DNA of 64,000 nucleotides from Bog-1198 sp963727045 (GTDB lineage: Bacteria > Pseudomonadota > Gammaproteobacteria > Steroidobacterales > Steroidobacteraceae). The notes beneath the pieces were generated by a model. The model saw only the letters and a program-made list of their open reading frames with translations. It was not told where the DNA came from and searched no databases. Location of the stretch: contig CAVSES010000002.1 of assembly GCA_963727045.1 (NCBI GenBank), forward strand, positions 1,922,001 to 1,986,000, written 5' to 3'. Made by a program: the position numbers and the translations under genes. This document shows, one piece after another, positions 1 to 7,862 of the stretch (the first letter of the stretch is position 1; each line of letters begins with the position of its first letter).

Positions 1-134
1 CTCCGAATCTGGGCAAGAAATCGCTGACCGAGATCAAGGAAGTACTCGAAAGCCACGGGCTCACGCTCGGGATGCGCATCGACAACTGGCCGCCGCCGGG
101 GTTGAAGCGCGACGACGAGCGCGACGGAATTTAA
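1..134 (+). CDS. rpoA: RNA polymerase alpha subunit, C-terminal end (partial)
   Basis: Reading frame open from base 3 to the TAA at 132-134 and cut by the window edge. The 43 visible residues begin PNLGKKSLTEI and contain the helix and turn of the alpha C-terminal domain (LGKKSLTEIKEVL, then GLTLGMR), the part that contacts UP elements and activators. The tail ends in an acidic/basic stretch, KRDDERDGI. It lies 29 bases before rplQ, the standard end of the alpha ribosomal operon, which confirms the identification despite the short length. Confidence 0.93.
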   Translation, partial: PNLGKKSLTEIKEVLESHGLTLGMRIDNWPPPGLKRDDERDGI

Positions 135-163
135 ACGCAAGGGACGATCAAGGGCTCCAGAAT

Positions 164-664
164 ATGCGGCATAGAAACAGCGGGCGCCAACTTTCGCGCA
201 ACTCTTCACATCGGCACGCGTTGCTCCGCAACATGGCGACTTCCCTGCTGCGTCACGAGACCATCCGTACCACGGTGCCCAAAGCGAAAGAACTGCGCCG
301 GGTGATCGAACCTCTCATCACCCTGGCCAAGGTGGACTCCGTGGCAAAGCGCCGTCTGGCGTACTCGCGGTTGCGCGACGTGAGCGTCGTGGAGAAGCTG
401 TTCGCGGACCTGGGTCCTCGTTTCAAGGCGCGGGCCGGTGGATACACGCGAATCCTCAAGATGGAGCCGCGGCCGGGAGATTCGGCGGACATGGCCTTGA
501 TGCAGCTTGTCGAGGCCGCAGCGGCCCCTGTGGCCAAGACCGAGGAGCCGAAGGCGTCCAAGTCTCCGAAGGCGCCGAAGAAGTCCAAGAAGGCCGCAGG
601 CGACGAGGCAGGCGCCGCAGAGGCCGCGCCCGCCCCCAAGCGCCGCAAGAAGGCGGCCGCCTGA
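164..664 (+). CDS. rplQ: 50S ribosomal protein L17 with long basic C-terminal tail
   Basis: L17 of the large ribosomal subunit. The N-terminus MRHRNSGRQLSRNSSHR and the block LLRHETIRTT are the family signature. The core ends near residue 120 with a typical MALMQLVE. Residues 121-166 are an extra tail of Lys, Ala and Pro (KASKSPKAPKKSKK, KRRKKAAA) that is absent from the roughly 127-residue E. coli protein. The gene follows rpoA as the last gene of the alpha operon. The tail resembles disordered rRNA-binding tails seen in some proteobacteria; its function is unknown. Confidence 0.96.
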   Translation: MRHRNSGRQLSRNSSHRHALLRNMATSLLRHETIRTTVPKAKELRRVIEPLITLAKVDSVAKRRLAYSRLRDVSVVEKLFADLGPRFKARAGGYTRILKMEPRPGDSADMALMQLVEAAAAPVAKTEEPKASKSPKAPKKSKKAAGDEAGAAEAAPAPKRRKKAAA

Positions 665-692
665 CGCACGGCCTCCTTGGGCCGCGCTGTCC

Positions 693-2015
693 TTAGGTCA
701 CCCTGGCAAACGCGTCGCGAGTCAGGTTTTCGGGCCTTGCCGCGGTGGCGACGACATTGTCTTCGATTCGAATTCCACCAAAGGGCTTGAGCTCCTCGAC
801 CACCGCCCAGTCAATATGGGCGCGGCGAGAATCGGCGTGCGCCCCGGCCAGCAAGGAATCGATCAGGTAGATTCCCGGCTCGACGGTCACCACGACGCCG
901 GGCTCGAGCATTCGGGTCAGCCTGAGGTATGGATGCCCTGCGGGCCTCAGCCGCTCGTGGCCTTCTTGGTCTCCCATGACACCGCCCACGTCGTGAACTT
1001 GCAGACCCAGCAAATGGCCGATTCCATGGGGGAAGAACACGCGGGTCACGCCCTGCTCCAATGCAGCCTGCCCGGGAAGTTTCGTGAGGCCGACCTCAAG
1101 CATGACGTCTCCCAGGATCCGATGCGCGCTGATGTGCACATCCCGATAATCGCGGCCTGCGACGATCTCGGCGCACAACGCTTGTTGTGCCGCGTCCACG
1201 GCATCCACGAGATCGGCAAAGCGGCCCGGAAGCGCTGCATATGTGCGTGTGATGTCCGATGCGTAACCGCGATACTGCGCGCCGGCATCGATGAGGAATG
1301 ACCGCAGGGAGGCAGGGGCGGCACGCTCCAGGTGCTGGTAATGCAGCACCGCGGCGTTTTCGTTGTATGCCACGATGTTGTTGTAGGGCATCTCCTCCTC
1401 CCGCTGGGCGCACGCCGTGAGATAGCGCATGTGCGCTTCGTATTCGGATCCTCCGCGGCGAAATACCGCGAGTGCAGCCCGGTGCCCCCTGGCGCCAAGC
1501 TCGGCGGCGCGGCGCATGCATTCGAGCTCGTAGCCGGTCTTGACGGCGCGGTCGTAGTGCAGCCTCGCCAGGAGATTCGGCGGGTTGATGTCGGCGGGAT
1601 CGGCCCCGGCGAAGGCCTCCGGACCGATGAAGGCCACCCGGCCGAGCTTCTCCCAGTGCTCGCTCGCCTTCGAGGGCCCATCCATGGCGATCAAGTCGAC
1701 TTCGGCGGTCCATGGCGCCTTCGGGAGCTCGGCAGGCTTGTGCCAGTAATCGCTGGGTCGATGGAACAGAACCTTGACGCGTGCGCCGGGGACGACCACC
1801 AATATACAGCGTGGATTGTCCACGATCGGCACCCAGGCCTTGAAATGGGGGTTCACCTTGAACGGGTAGTCCTGATCATCCAGGAACTGCACGGGCGGAG
1901 AACCCGCGTGGATGACCAGGGCATCATAGCCGCTCGCCGCGAGCGAGTGTTCCGTGCGCCGCATGAGCACATGCAAATGCGGCTTGAATAGCTCATCGAG
2001 GCTCGTTGCGCTCAC
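693..2015 (-). CDS. pepQ: Xaa-Pro dipeptidase (prolidase, M24B)
   Basis: Cytoplasmic metallopeptidase that splits Xaa-Pro dipeptides. Counting from the GTG at 2015 (preceded by a GGGAG ribosome site), the protein has 440 residues, close to the 443 of E. coli PepQ. The five metal ligands fall in the expected motifs: D243 in LIDAGAQ, D254 in ASDITRTY, H334 in HGIGHLLG, E379 in TVEPGIYL and E418 in RIEDN. A longer frame reaches an ATG at 2060, but the added 15 residues are not family-like. It is a single gene, convergent with rplQ. Confidence 0.94.
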   Translation of the reverse strand: MSATSLDELFKPHLHVLMRRTEHSLAASGYDALVIHAGSPPVQFLDDQDYPFKVNPHFKAWVPIVDNPRCILVVVPGARVKVLFHRPSDYWHKPAELPKAPWTAEVDLIAMDGPSKASEHWEKLGRVAFIGPEAFAGADPADINPPNLLARLHYDRAVKTGYELECMRRAAELGARGHRAALAVFRRGGSEYEAHMRYLTACAQREEEMPYNNIVAYNENAAVLHYQHLERAAPASLRSFLIDAGAQYRGYASDITRTYAALPGRFADLVDAVDAAQQALCAEIVAGRDYRDVHISAHRILGDVMLEVGLTKLPGQAALEQGVTRVFFPHGIGHLLGLQVHDVGGVMGDQEGHERLRPAGHPYLRLTRMLEPGVVVTVEPGIYLIDSLLAGAHADSRRAHIDWAVVEELKPFGGIRIEDNVVATAARPENLTRDAFARVT

Positions 2016-2243
2016 GTCATCTCCCGACCATGCCCGGCGCCTAAAGTATGCGCCAGACACCCTCCGCGCTGTAGGTCTTTAACCCCACTCTCGATTCCAA
2101 AGCGTTAAAGGCGCAACACCGGTCGCGAAAGTGATATGAAATTGGGGCAAAACCCTCTAAAATCGCAGCCGACATTTGGGTGAAGGCCCAACAAAACGCT
2201 CGGCCTTAAAATTTTATTCTTAATATTTCTGGGGTATCGATAG

Positions 2244-2462
2244 ATGAAGACCAAACTTGCTTTAAGCGCTTTTGTCGCTGCATTCGTGCTGAGTGCCTGC
2301 GGCAGCAAGACCGAGGCTCCTGCCCCGGCTGCTGATACGACTCCTCCTCCGGCCGCCGCGCCGGCTGCGGACGCTGCCGCCTCTGCCGCCAGCGATGCCG
2401 CTGCAGCTGCGAGCGCAGCAGCTGATGCAGCCTCGAGTGCAGCATCCGCTGCGAAGCCGTAA
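2244..2462 (+). CDS. small Ala-rich lipoprotein
   Basis: A 72-residue protein with a clear lipoprotein signal: MKTK, a hydrophobic stretch, then the lipobox VLSAC with acylated Cys19. After GSKTEAP comes a Pro/Ala spacer (about residues 25-42), then an almost pure Ala/Ser/Asp helix such as AADAAASAASDAAAAASAAAD to residue 72. The repeats place Ala every three to four residues, so an extended helix or Lpp-like coiled coil is possible. No enzyme domain is present. It stands alone behind an AT-rich upstream region. Function unknown. Confidence 0.75.
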   Translation: MKTKLALSAFVAAFVLSACGSKTEAPAPAADTTPPPAAAPAADAAASAASDAAAAASAAADAASSAASAAKP

Positions 2463-2524
2463 TTCGGTAGTTAGCTGATCTCACATGCCCGGGCGGGCGG
2501 CCAGCAGGCACGTTCGTCCGGGCT

Positions 2525-3076
2525 GTGTCTTTTTCAAAGATTGAGGATGCGGATTCGTTGCTAGTCAGTATTCGCGACTGCCGACACTCGAAGAAGGATC
2601 GCCAGTGGATCCAGAGTGTCTACGGCGAATACATCGACTCGTTGGCCGATCTGAACACCGGGCTGTTTTCGGTCATCGGCGCGGACAATCCGCGCGAAGA
2701 CGAAATTTTCGCGAATTGGTTCTCCAACGATCATTCGCATCCGTTGTTGATTCTCAAGGGGTCCGAGCCGGTGGGTTTTGCGCTCGTCACCCGGCCGCGG
2801 ATACCGGCCGCGGGCGAACCGGCCGCGGACTATAGAATGTCCGAATTCTTCGTGCGCAAGCAATACCGCAGGGTCGGTATGGGGCGCGATGCGGCGACAT
2901 TGATCTTCGACCGGTTCGCCGGCGATTGGGAAATAGTGGAATATATGCGCAATCCCGGTGCAGTGGCGTTCTGGCGCCGCGTGGTCGCCGCCTACAGCGG
3001 AGGGAACTACACGGAGCGCTCGCGGCATGGCGAAGTGCAGCAGCGCTTCAAAAGCAGGCCCACTCCAGTTCGCTGA
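2525..3076 (+). CDS. GNAT-family N-acetyltransferase
   Basis: A 183-residue protein starting with GTG. The middle and C-terminal part fits the GNAT fold: a beta strand HPLLILKG, the strand PVGFALV, then YRMSEFFVRKQYRRVGMGRDAA, which matches the acetyl-CoA pyrophosphate-binding loop (Q/R-x-x-G-x-G/A), followed by the helix and VAFWRRV near residues 145-151. The acceptor substrate cannot be deduced. It sits between the small lipoprotein and the HDOD gene without tight coupling to either. Confidence 0.8.
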   Translation: MSFSKIEDADSLLVSIRDCRHSKKDRQWIQSVYGEYIDSLADLNTGLFSVIGADNPREDEIFANWFSNDHSHPLLILKGSEPVGFALVTRPRIPAAGEPAADYRMSEFFVRKQYRRVGMGRDAATLIFDRFAGDWEIVEYMRNPGAVAFWRRVVAAYSGGNYTERSRHGEVQQRFKSRPTPVR

Positions 3077-3195
3077 ATGCGACGCGGTGAGCGGATTTCT
3101 GCCAGATTTTCCTCAAGAATGGCCCCTACCGGTCGATTTAATTGCTTCGGACCGGCGCGTCGCCGTGACCGCCGCCGTGGTAAGCGAGTTCGAAT

Positions 3196-4068
3196 TTGAC
3201 GAATAAACCCTTGCAGGCCCCGTCCACCGTCGCGTTCGATTTCGTCCGCACCCTGGCGGCGGAGTTGTCGGTCGGCAATCTCGATCTACCCTCGTTTCCC
3301 GAGATTGCGGTACGGGTCAGGCGGATCCTCTCGGACCCCAAATCCTCGGTGGACCAGGTGGTCCGGGTCGTGGGATCCGAGCCGGCCCTGGCGGCGCGCC
3401 TGCTGCGAATTGCCAATTCCGCGTCGCTCAATCGCAGCGGCCGGGCGGTCACCGACCTGCGTACGGCAATCAACCGCATCGGCTACAACATGGTGCGCAG
3501 CGCCTCCATTTCCTTCTCGATGGCGCAGATCCGCAAAAGCAGCAAGCTCAAGGGTCTGGAGCACCATCTCAACAAACTCTGGCAGCGAAGCACCTCCGTG
3601 GCGGCATTCGCCTATGTGCTGGCGAGGACCTCAACGAGGATAAACCCCGACGAAGCCATGCTCACGGGCATGATGCACGGCATCGGCAAATTGTACGTGT
3701 TGACGCGGGTGGTCGAACACCCGGCACTGTTTGCCAGCAACTCGATGCTGAATCAAATCATCGACGAGTGGCATGCCTCCATCGGCAAGGCGATTCTCGA
3801 AAATTGGGGCTTCTCCGAGGCGATGGCGCAAGCGATCGGGGACCAGTCGGACCTTACCCGGGCAGTGGACGGTCCTGCCGATTTGACCGACGTCGTGTGC
3901 GTGGCGATCCTCATGGCTTCGCACGCCGGCGACGCCGCCGGTCTCGAGCTTGCGTTGCGCGACCTGGGGGCCGCCGAGCGGCTGGGGCTGAACGAATCGA
4001 AAACCCAGCAAGTGATGCGCGAATCCGCCGCCGAGGTCACCGCACTCAGTCAAGCCCTGGGCGATTGA
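3196..4068 (+). CDS. HDOD-domain protein
   Basis: A 290-residue protein beginning at a TTG. Residues 25-225 form an HDOD domain, the HD-like output fold without catalytic metal residues, seen in LPSFPEIAVRVRRIL, EPALAARLLRIANSA and the NRIGYNMVRSAS helix. Conserved MLTGMMHGIGKLYVL corresponds to the region of the HD motif but lacks a His-Asp pair. HDOD proteins act as signalling adaptors, often in motility or cyclic-di-GMP pathways. No GGDEF, EAL or receiver domain is fused. It converges on the aminotransferase gene with a 4-base gap. Confidence 0.87.
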   Translation: MTNKPLQAPSTVAFDFVRTLAAELSVGNLDLPSFPEIAVRVRRILSDPKSSVDQVVRVVGSEPALAARLLRIANSASLNRSGRAVTDLRTAINRIGYNMVRSASISFSMAQIRKSSKLKGLEHHLNKLWQRSTSVAAFAYVLARTSTRINPDEAMLTGMMHGIGKLYVLTRVVEHPALFASNSMLNQIIDEWHASIGKAILENWGFSEAMAQAIGDQSDLTRAVDGPADLTDVVCVAILMASHAGDAAGLELALRDLGAAERLGLNESKTQQVMRESAAEVTALSQALGD

Positions 4069-4072
4069 CGGA

Positions 4073-5269
4073 TCATCCGATGCGTTCCGCTGCGATCGAC
4101 TCTGCGACGTAGCCCGCATTGCGAGGCATGATGCCCGCGAGATTCATCCGGCTGTCAGGCGTCATGTAAATATGATGCTTGTCGCGCAGACGCTCCACCG
4201 CCTGCACCGAGACGCCGAGCAGAGAAAACATACCGCGCTGCGTTCGGATGAAATCGAATGTCCCGTCGCCAATCTCCGTCTGAAGGTGCTGAGCCAGAAG
4301 TGCGCGCATGTCGGCAATCCGCGTCCTCATCTGCCGAAGCTCCCCGATCCATTCCGCCTTGAGGGCGGAACTCGCGAATATATGCGCCGCGATCGCTGCG
4401 CCGTGATCGGGCGGCATCGAATAGATGCTGCGGGCGATCTGCAGCACGTGACTCAGCGCGGCATCGGCGCGAGTCTCATTTTCGCCGATCACGATCAACG
4501 CACCGACGCGTTCGCGGTACAGGCCCAAATTCTTGGAAAATGACACCGCGATCAGCGCTTCCGGAACTTGGCTCGCGACCAGGCGAACGCCGGCTGCGTC
4601 GGCATCGAGATCGACGGCGAATCCCTGATACGCGAGGTCGAGGAATGGCACGAGACGGCGGCGCGCCAGCAGCCGAGCGATCTCCTGCCACTGCGCCGCA
4701 TCGAGATCCGCGCCGGTGGGATTGTGACAGCAGGCGTGGATCAGGACAGTGTCGCCTTCGGGAGCGCGATCGAGGTGCTCGAGCATCGCGCCGAAGCGCA
4801 GCTCATGTGCCGCGGCATCGTAATAGGGGTAGCGAGCGAGCTTGAGACCGGAACTGCCCAGCAGCGGGACGTGGTTGCCCCAGGTGGGATCGCTGACATG
4901 TACGCCGACGGCGGGGGCCGCTGCGCGAATCAGTTCTGCGCCGACGCGCAGCGCACCGCAGCCGCCGGGCGTTTGCACGGTGCGCGCGCGCCGTTCGAGC
5001 CGGGTGGGATGCGCGGCACCCAGGACCATTTCTTCGACGGCGGTGTTGAATTCCTCGCGCCCCGCGGCCGCCACGTAGGACTTCGTGGTTTGCGATGCCA
5101 GGACCTCCTGCTCGGCCCGGCGTACGCTGGCCAGCACCGGTGTGTTGCCGCTCAAATCGCGGTACACACCCACGCCGAGGTCGACTTTCGACGGCGAACC
5201 GTCCGCCCGATATTTTGCCATCACACTCAGAATCGAATCCGAGGCCAGGCGGTTGAGCTTCTGAAACAA
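4073..5269 (-). CDS. aspartate/aromatic amino acid aminotransferase (class I PLP)
   Basis: PLP enzyme of the AspC/TyrB group that moves amino groups between dicarboxylic or aromatic amino acids and 2-oxoglutarate. The 398 residues include the start MFQKLNRLASDSIL, the substrate loop DLGVGVYRD, HNPTGADL (contact with the PLP ring), and the Schiff-base Lys in VSFSKNLGLYRERVG. Arg in the final SRMNLAG matches the alpha-carboxylate-binding Arg. It is a single gene divergent from the receptor-like gene at 5318. AspC and TyrB cannot be separated by eye. Confidence 0.92.
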   Translation of the reverse strand: MFQKLNRLASDSILSVMAKYRADGSPSKVDLGVGVYRDLSGNTPVLASVRRAEQEVLASQTTKSYVAAAGREEFNTAVEEMVLGAAHPTRLERRARTVQTPGGCGALRVGAELIRAAAPAVGVHVSDPTWGNHVPLLGSSGLKLARYPYYDAAAHELRFGAMLEHLDRAPEGDTVLIHACCHNPTGADLDAAQWQEIARLLARRRLVPFLDLAYQGFAVDLDADAAGVRLVASQVPEALIAVSFSKNLGLYRERVGALIVIGENETRADAALSHVLQIARSIYSMPPDHGAAIAAHIFASSALKAEWIGELRQMRTRIADMRALLAQHLQTEIGDGTFDFIRTQRGMFSLLGVSVQAVERLRDKHHIYMTPDSRMNLAGIMPRNAGYVAESIAAERIG

Positions 5270-5317
5270 GAGTTAACGCCCCATTTTTCGTGCCGTCACA
5301 TTATAGTCCATGCCGGC

Positions 5318-6187
5318 ATGGCTATTCGGCGCACTTGCATATTGGGATTGACGCTCGCATTGGGCGGCGCAGCCGTTGCGCAAGGCGCGCCGCACACGGC
5401 CGGCGCCGCGGAAACGGTGCCGAGAATCGTCAGCTTGAGTCCGCATATCACTGAATTGCTGTTTGCCGCGGGTGCCGGTGATCGAATCGTCGGCGTCGAC
5501 GATTCGAGCGATTATCCGGCGGCGGTTGCCGGCATTGCACGCGTCGGCGAACCGGCAGCGCTTGATGTGGAAGGTCTCTTGAGGCTCAAACCAACGCTGG
5601 TCGTGCTGTGGGATTCAGGCACCCCTGCGAACCGCAAGGCCGAGCTCAGGCGGCTGAACCTCAAGCTGTACGTCACCGATCAGACCCGTCTGGACGATAT
5701 TGGTGCGACGCTGCTCGAGTTCGGCCGTCTTGCCGGCACCCTGGAGGTGGCGGCCGAGGCCGCGCGCCGCTATCGGAGTCAGCTCGCGGAGCTCCGCGCA
5801 CGATATGCGGCGCGGCCGCGCCTCAAGGTCTTTTATCAGGTATGGGATCGGCCCCTGTACACATTATCGGGCGGGCACATGGTCAGCGAAGTGCTGTCGC
5901 TGTGCGGAGGCGACAATATTTTCGCGGATCTTTCGACGCTGGCGCCTGCGGTGGACAAGGAGGCGGTGTTCGCGCGCAATCCCGACGTGATACTCATCGC
6001 CGCCACCGGCGCCGACGGCGCAAGGCAGGGCGCCGAGTGGGGCCGTTTCGGCGATCTTCGCGCCGTGCGCGATCACCATGTCTTCACCGTGGACCCGTCG
6101 CTGGTGGGTCGGATGGCGCCTCGCATCCTCGAGGGAGTGCGCGATGTCTGCGGCTTGCTCGATCTGGCCCGCGCCGGGCCGCCATAG
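5318..6187 (+). CDS. periplasmic metal-chelate-binding protein (BtuF-like)
   Basis: A 289-residue helical-backbone receptor of the class III substrate-binding proteins, which bind cobalamin, heme or siderophores. An N-terminal signal peptide (MAIRRTCILGLTLALGGAAVAQG) is followed by PRIVSLSPHITELLFAAGAGDRIVGVDD, the classic first lobe, then the long helix around residue 135 and the second lobe with YTLSGGHMVSEVLSLCGGDNIF. The ATG at 5318 starts the signal peptide; a longer upstream frame is antisense to the aminotransferase. No permease, ATPase or TonB receptor is adjacent, so the ligand is unknown. Confidence 0.85.
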   Translation: MAIRRTCILGLTLALGGAAVAQGAPHTAGAAETVPRIVSLSPHITELLFAAGAGDRIVGVDDSSDYPAAVAGIARVGEPAALDVEGLLRLKPTLVVLWDSGTPANRKAELRRLNLKLYVTDQTRLDDIGATLLEFGRLAGTLEVAAEAARRYRSQLAELRARYAARPRLKVFYQVWDRPLYTLSGGHMVSEVLSLCGGDNIFADLSTLAPAVDKEAVFARNPDVILIAATGADGARQGAEWGRFGDLRAVRDHHVFTVDPSLVGRMAPRILEGVRDVCGLLDLARAGPP

Positions 6188-6210
6188 GCTCCTGTGGGGG
6201 GATCCCCCTA
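6188..6210. terminator. GC-rich palindrome after the BtuF-like gene
   Basis: The bases GTGGGGGGATCCCCCTAC around 6193-6210 pair with themselves into a short, very GC-rich stem just after the TAG of the receptor gene. There is no T-run after it, so an intrinsic terminator is only a possibility. Confidence 0.3.
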
Positions 6211-6315
6211 CGGAGCGGCCCCGCCGGCCCCCGTCTCCATTAAAAGACAGTGTCCGATGACATTTTTCAGCGTTAGCGTGTACGCTTTAGCCACCATATC
6301 AATGGGAGTTAACTC

Positions 6316-6837
6316 ATGGCGCTTTGGAACGAAAAACCCACGCCCGCCAATGCGGGTCCTGCCGTCCCCCCGTCGGCGCCGCCGCCGGAGCGAAATTTGC
6401 CGGAGCGCAGCAATCCGAGTGATCCGGCACTGGCCGTATCGCCGCGACGTCCCACGCCCAAGACTTCCTCCGAGGGCGGAGAGTCCGTGATCGCGGCGAA
6501 TTTGACGATCGAAGGCAAGATCGAAGGCTCGGGCAACGTGCGCATGGCGGGCCGCTTCAAGGGCGACGTCCGCATCGACGGCAATTTCACGATCGAACAC
6601 GGGGCCCATTTGACCGGTCAGGTTCTGGCCGGCATCGTGGTCGTCGGCGGCGAGCTGCAGGGCAACATCGAGTCCGCCAAACGGGTCGACGTGCAGGAAG
6701 GGGGCATCATCGTCGGTGACGTGAAAGCAGGCTCCATCACGGTCGCGGCCGGCTCGCGCATGCGCGGGCACGTGGAGTTCGGATGGGAGGACGAGAAAGT
6801 GAAGGTCAAGCCGGGCTTGGTGGGCAGCGGCAGTTAA
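6316..6837 (+). CDS. bactofilin family cytoskeletal protein
   Basis: A 173-residue protein with a central DUF583/bactofilin beta-helix at about residues 55-155: VIAANLTIEGKIEGSGNVRMAG, then repeats such as GDVRIDG, GQVLAGIVVVGGELQGNI, and GDVKAGSITVAAGSRMRGHV. The flanks are disordered: a Pro-rich N-terminus (residues 5-50) and a short charged C-terminus. Bactofilins polymerise without nucleotide at the membrane and help shape cells or place proteins. The zinc-ribbon gene follows after 12 bases. No M23 peptidase, the common bactofilin partner, is nearby. Confidence 0.92.
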   Translation: MALWNEKPTPANAGPAVPPSAPPPERNLPERSNPSDPALAVSPRRPTPKTSSEGGESVIAANLTIEGKIEGSGNVRMAGRFKGDVRIDGNFTIEHGAHLTGQVLAGIVVVGGELQGNIESAKRVDVQEGGIIVGDVKAGSITVAAGSRMRGHVEFGWEDEKVKVKPGLVGSGS

Positions 6838-6849
6838 GGAGGCTCCCGG

Positions 6850-7212
6850 ATGAGCGTTGCTCGGGCTGGCACCTTAGGCGCGACGCGAATATGTCCGCAC
6901 TGCAAGGCGGTCGTTCTGCAGAGCGCCAATATTTGTCCCGGCTGTCAGCACCATCTTCGCTTCAATTCCGCGGGTGGTGAGCCGCAGGCGGAGTCGGTAT
7001 CCGCGCTTCGCATCGAAGGATCCATTCGCCATGCCGAGCGCCACGAGAGCTGCGAATACTGCGTGGTGATCTCGATCACCAACGAGCGGGGAGAGAAATT
7101 GGCGCGCCACGTGGTCGGCGTCGGTGCTCTGCAGCCCGGGGAGAAGCATAAGTACAGCTTCTCGGTCGACTTGATGCCGGCACGCGCCGTTCCCGAGCGC
7201 AAGCGGAACTGA
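6850..7212 (+). CDS. zinc-ribbon protein linked to bactofilin
   Basis: A 120-residue protein. Residues 15-37 carry two CxxC pairs, CPHC and CPGC, forming a small zinc ribbon (ICPHCKAVVLQSANICPGC). The rest (about 50-110) looks like a compact beta-sandwich: ALRIEGSIRHAERHESCEYCVVISITNERGE, with a further CEYC pair, and then LQPGEKHKYSFSVDL. It has no signal peptide. The 12-base gap and the GGAGG at the end of the bactofilin gene suggest co-translation. I recognise no named family; a role in bactofilin assembly is inference. Confidence 0.72.
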   Translation: MSVARAGTLGATRICPHCKAVVLQSANICPGCQHHLRFNSAGGEPQAESVSALRIEGSIRHAERHESCEYCVVISITNERGEKLARHVVGVGALQPGEKHKYSFSVDLMPARAVPERKRN

Positions 7213-7815
7213 TCAGCTCTGGGAGTGACCCTCGATATCGATGAACCGCAGGAATTCCGCGCGCGTACTGGCATTGGCGCGGAAGGTGCCCAGCATTTTG
7301 CTGGTGATCATCGAGACGCCGCGTTTGTGGACGCCGCGCGTCGTCATGCATTGATGAACCGCATCGATCACCACTCCGACGCCGCGCGGTTTGAGAACGT
7401 CGTTGATGCACGCGGCGATTTGCGAGGTGAGCTTCTCCTGCACTTGAAACCGCCGCGCATACCCCTCGACGACCCGCGCCAGTTTGCTGATGCCGACCAC
7501 GCGATCCGTGGGCAGATAGCCGACGTGCGCGCGGCCGATGATCGGCGCCATGTGATGTTCGCAAAAGGATTCGAAGCTGATATCCCGCAGCACCACCATT
7601 TCATCGTAACCCTCGACTTCCTCGAACGTGCGCCGCAGGTATGCTCCCGGATCGATCGTATATCCCGAGAACCAATCGCCGTAGGCATTGACGACGCGTT
7701 TCGGGGTGTCGCGAAGGCCCTCGCGCGCCGGGTCATCGCCGGCCCAGCGCAACAGCGTCTGCACCGCGGCTTCCGCCGCCGAGCGGGTTACAGCGCGATT
7801 TCTTCTCTTGGCCAT
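7213..7815 (-). CDS. folE: GTP cyclohydrolase I
   Basis: Converts GTP to 7,8-dihydroneopterin triphosphate, the first step of tetrahydrofolate synthesis. The 200 residues start at the ATG at 7815 (MAKRRNRAV). Zinc ligands are visible as C85 and H88 in SFCEHHMAPIIG and C156 in VHQCMTTRGVHKRG; GYLPTDRVVGISKLAR is the core signature. The stop codon directly abuts the end of the zinc-ribbon gene on the other strand. A longer open frame extends upstream, but that part has no family similarity. Confidence 0.96.
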   Translation of the reverse strand: MAKRRNRAVTRSAAEAAVQTLLRWAGDDPAREGLRDTPKRVVNAYGDWFSGYTIDPGAYLRRTFEEVEGYDEMVVLRDISFESFCEHHMAPIIGRAHVGYLPTDRVVGISKLARVVEGYARRFQVQEKLTSQIAACINDVLKPRGVGVVIDAVHQCMTTRGVHKRGVSMITSKMLGTFRANASTRAEFLRFIDIEGHSQS

Positions 7816-7862
7816 TCTCGTTCTCCGGGTGCCGGTCGCGACAGCGGCGCAGAATAGCACCG

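Noticed and set aside
2176..2191. TTGGG-TGAAGG-CCCAA hairpin upstream of the small lipoprotein, similar to the tip of the palindromic element
   Set aside because: Only a 5-base stem; the likeness is too short to claim a shared repeat or a riboswitch.
5318..6187. Functional link between the BtuF-like receptor and the CobS-like gene as a cobalamin system
   Set aside because: They are 10 kb apart, no riboswitch or other cob/btu gene is present, and the CobS-like protein lacks its motif.
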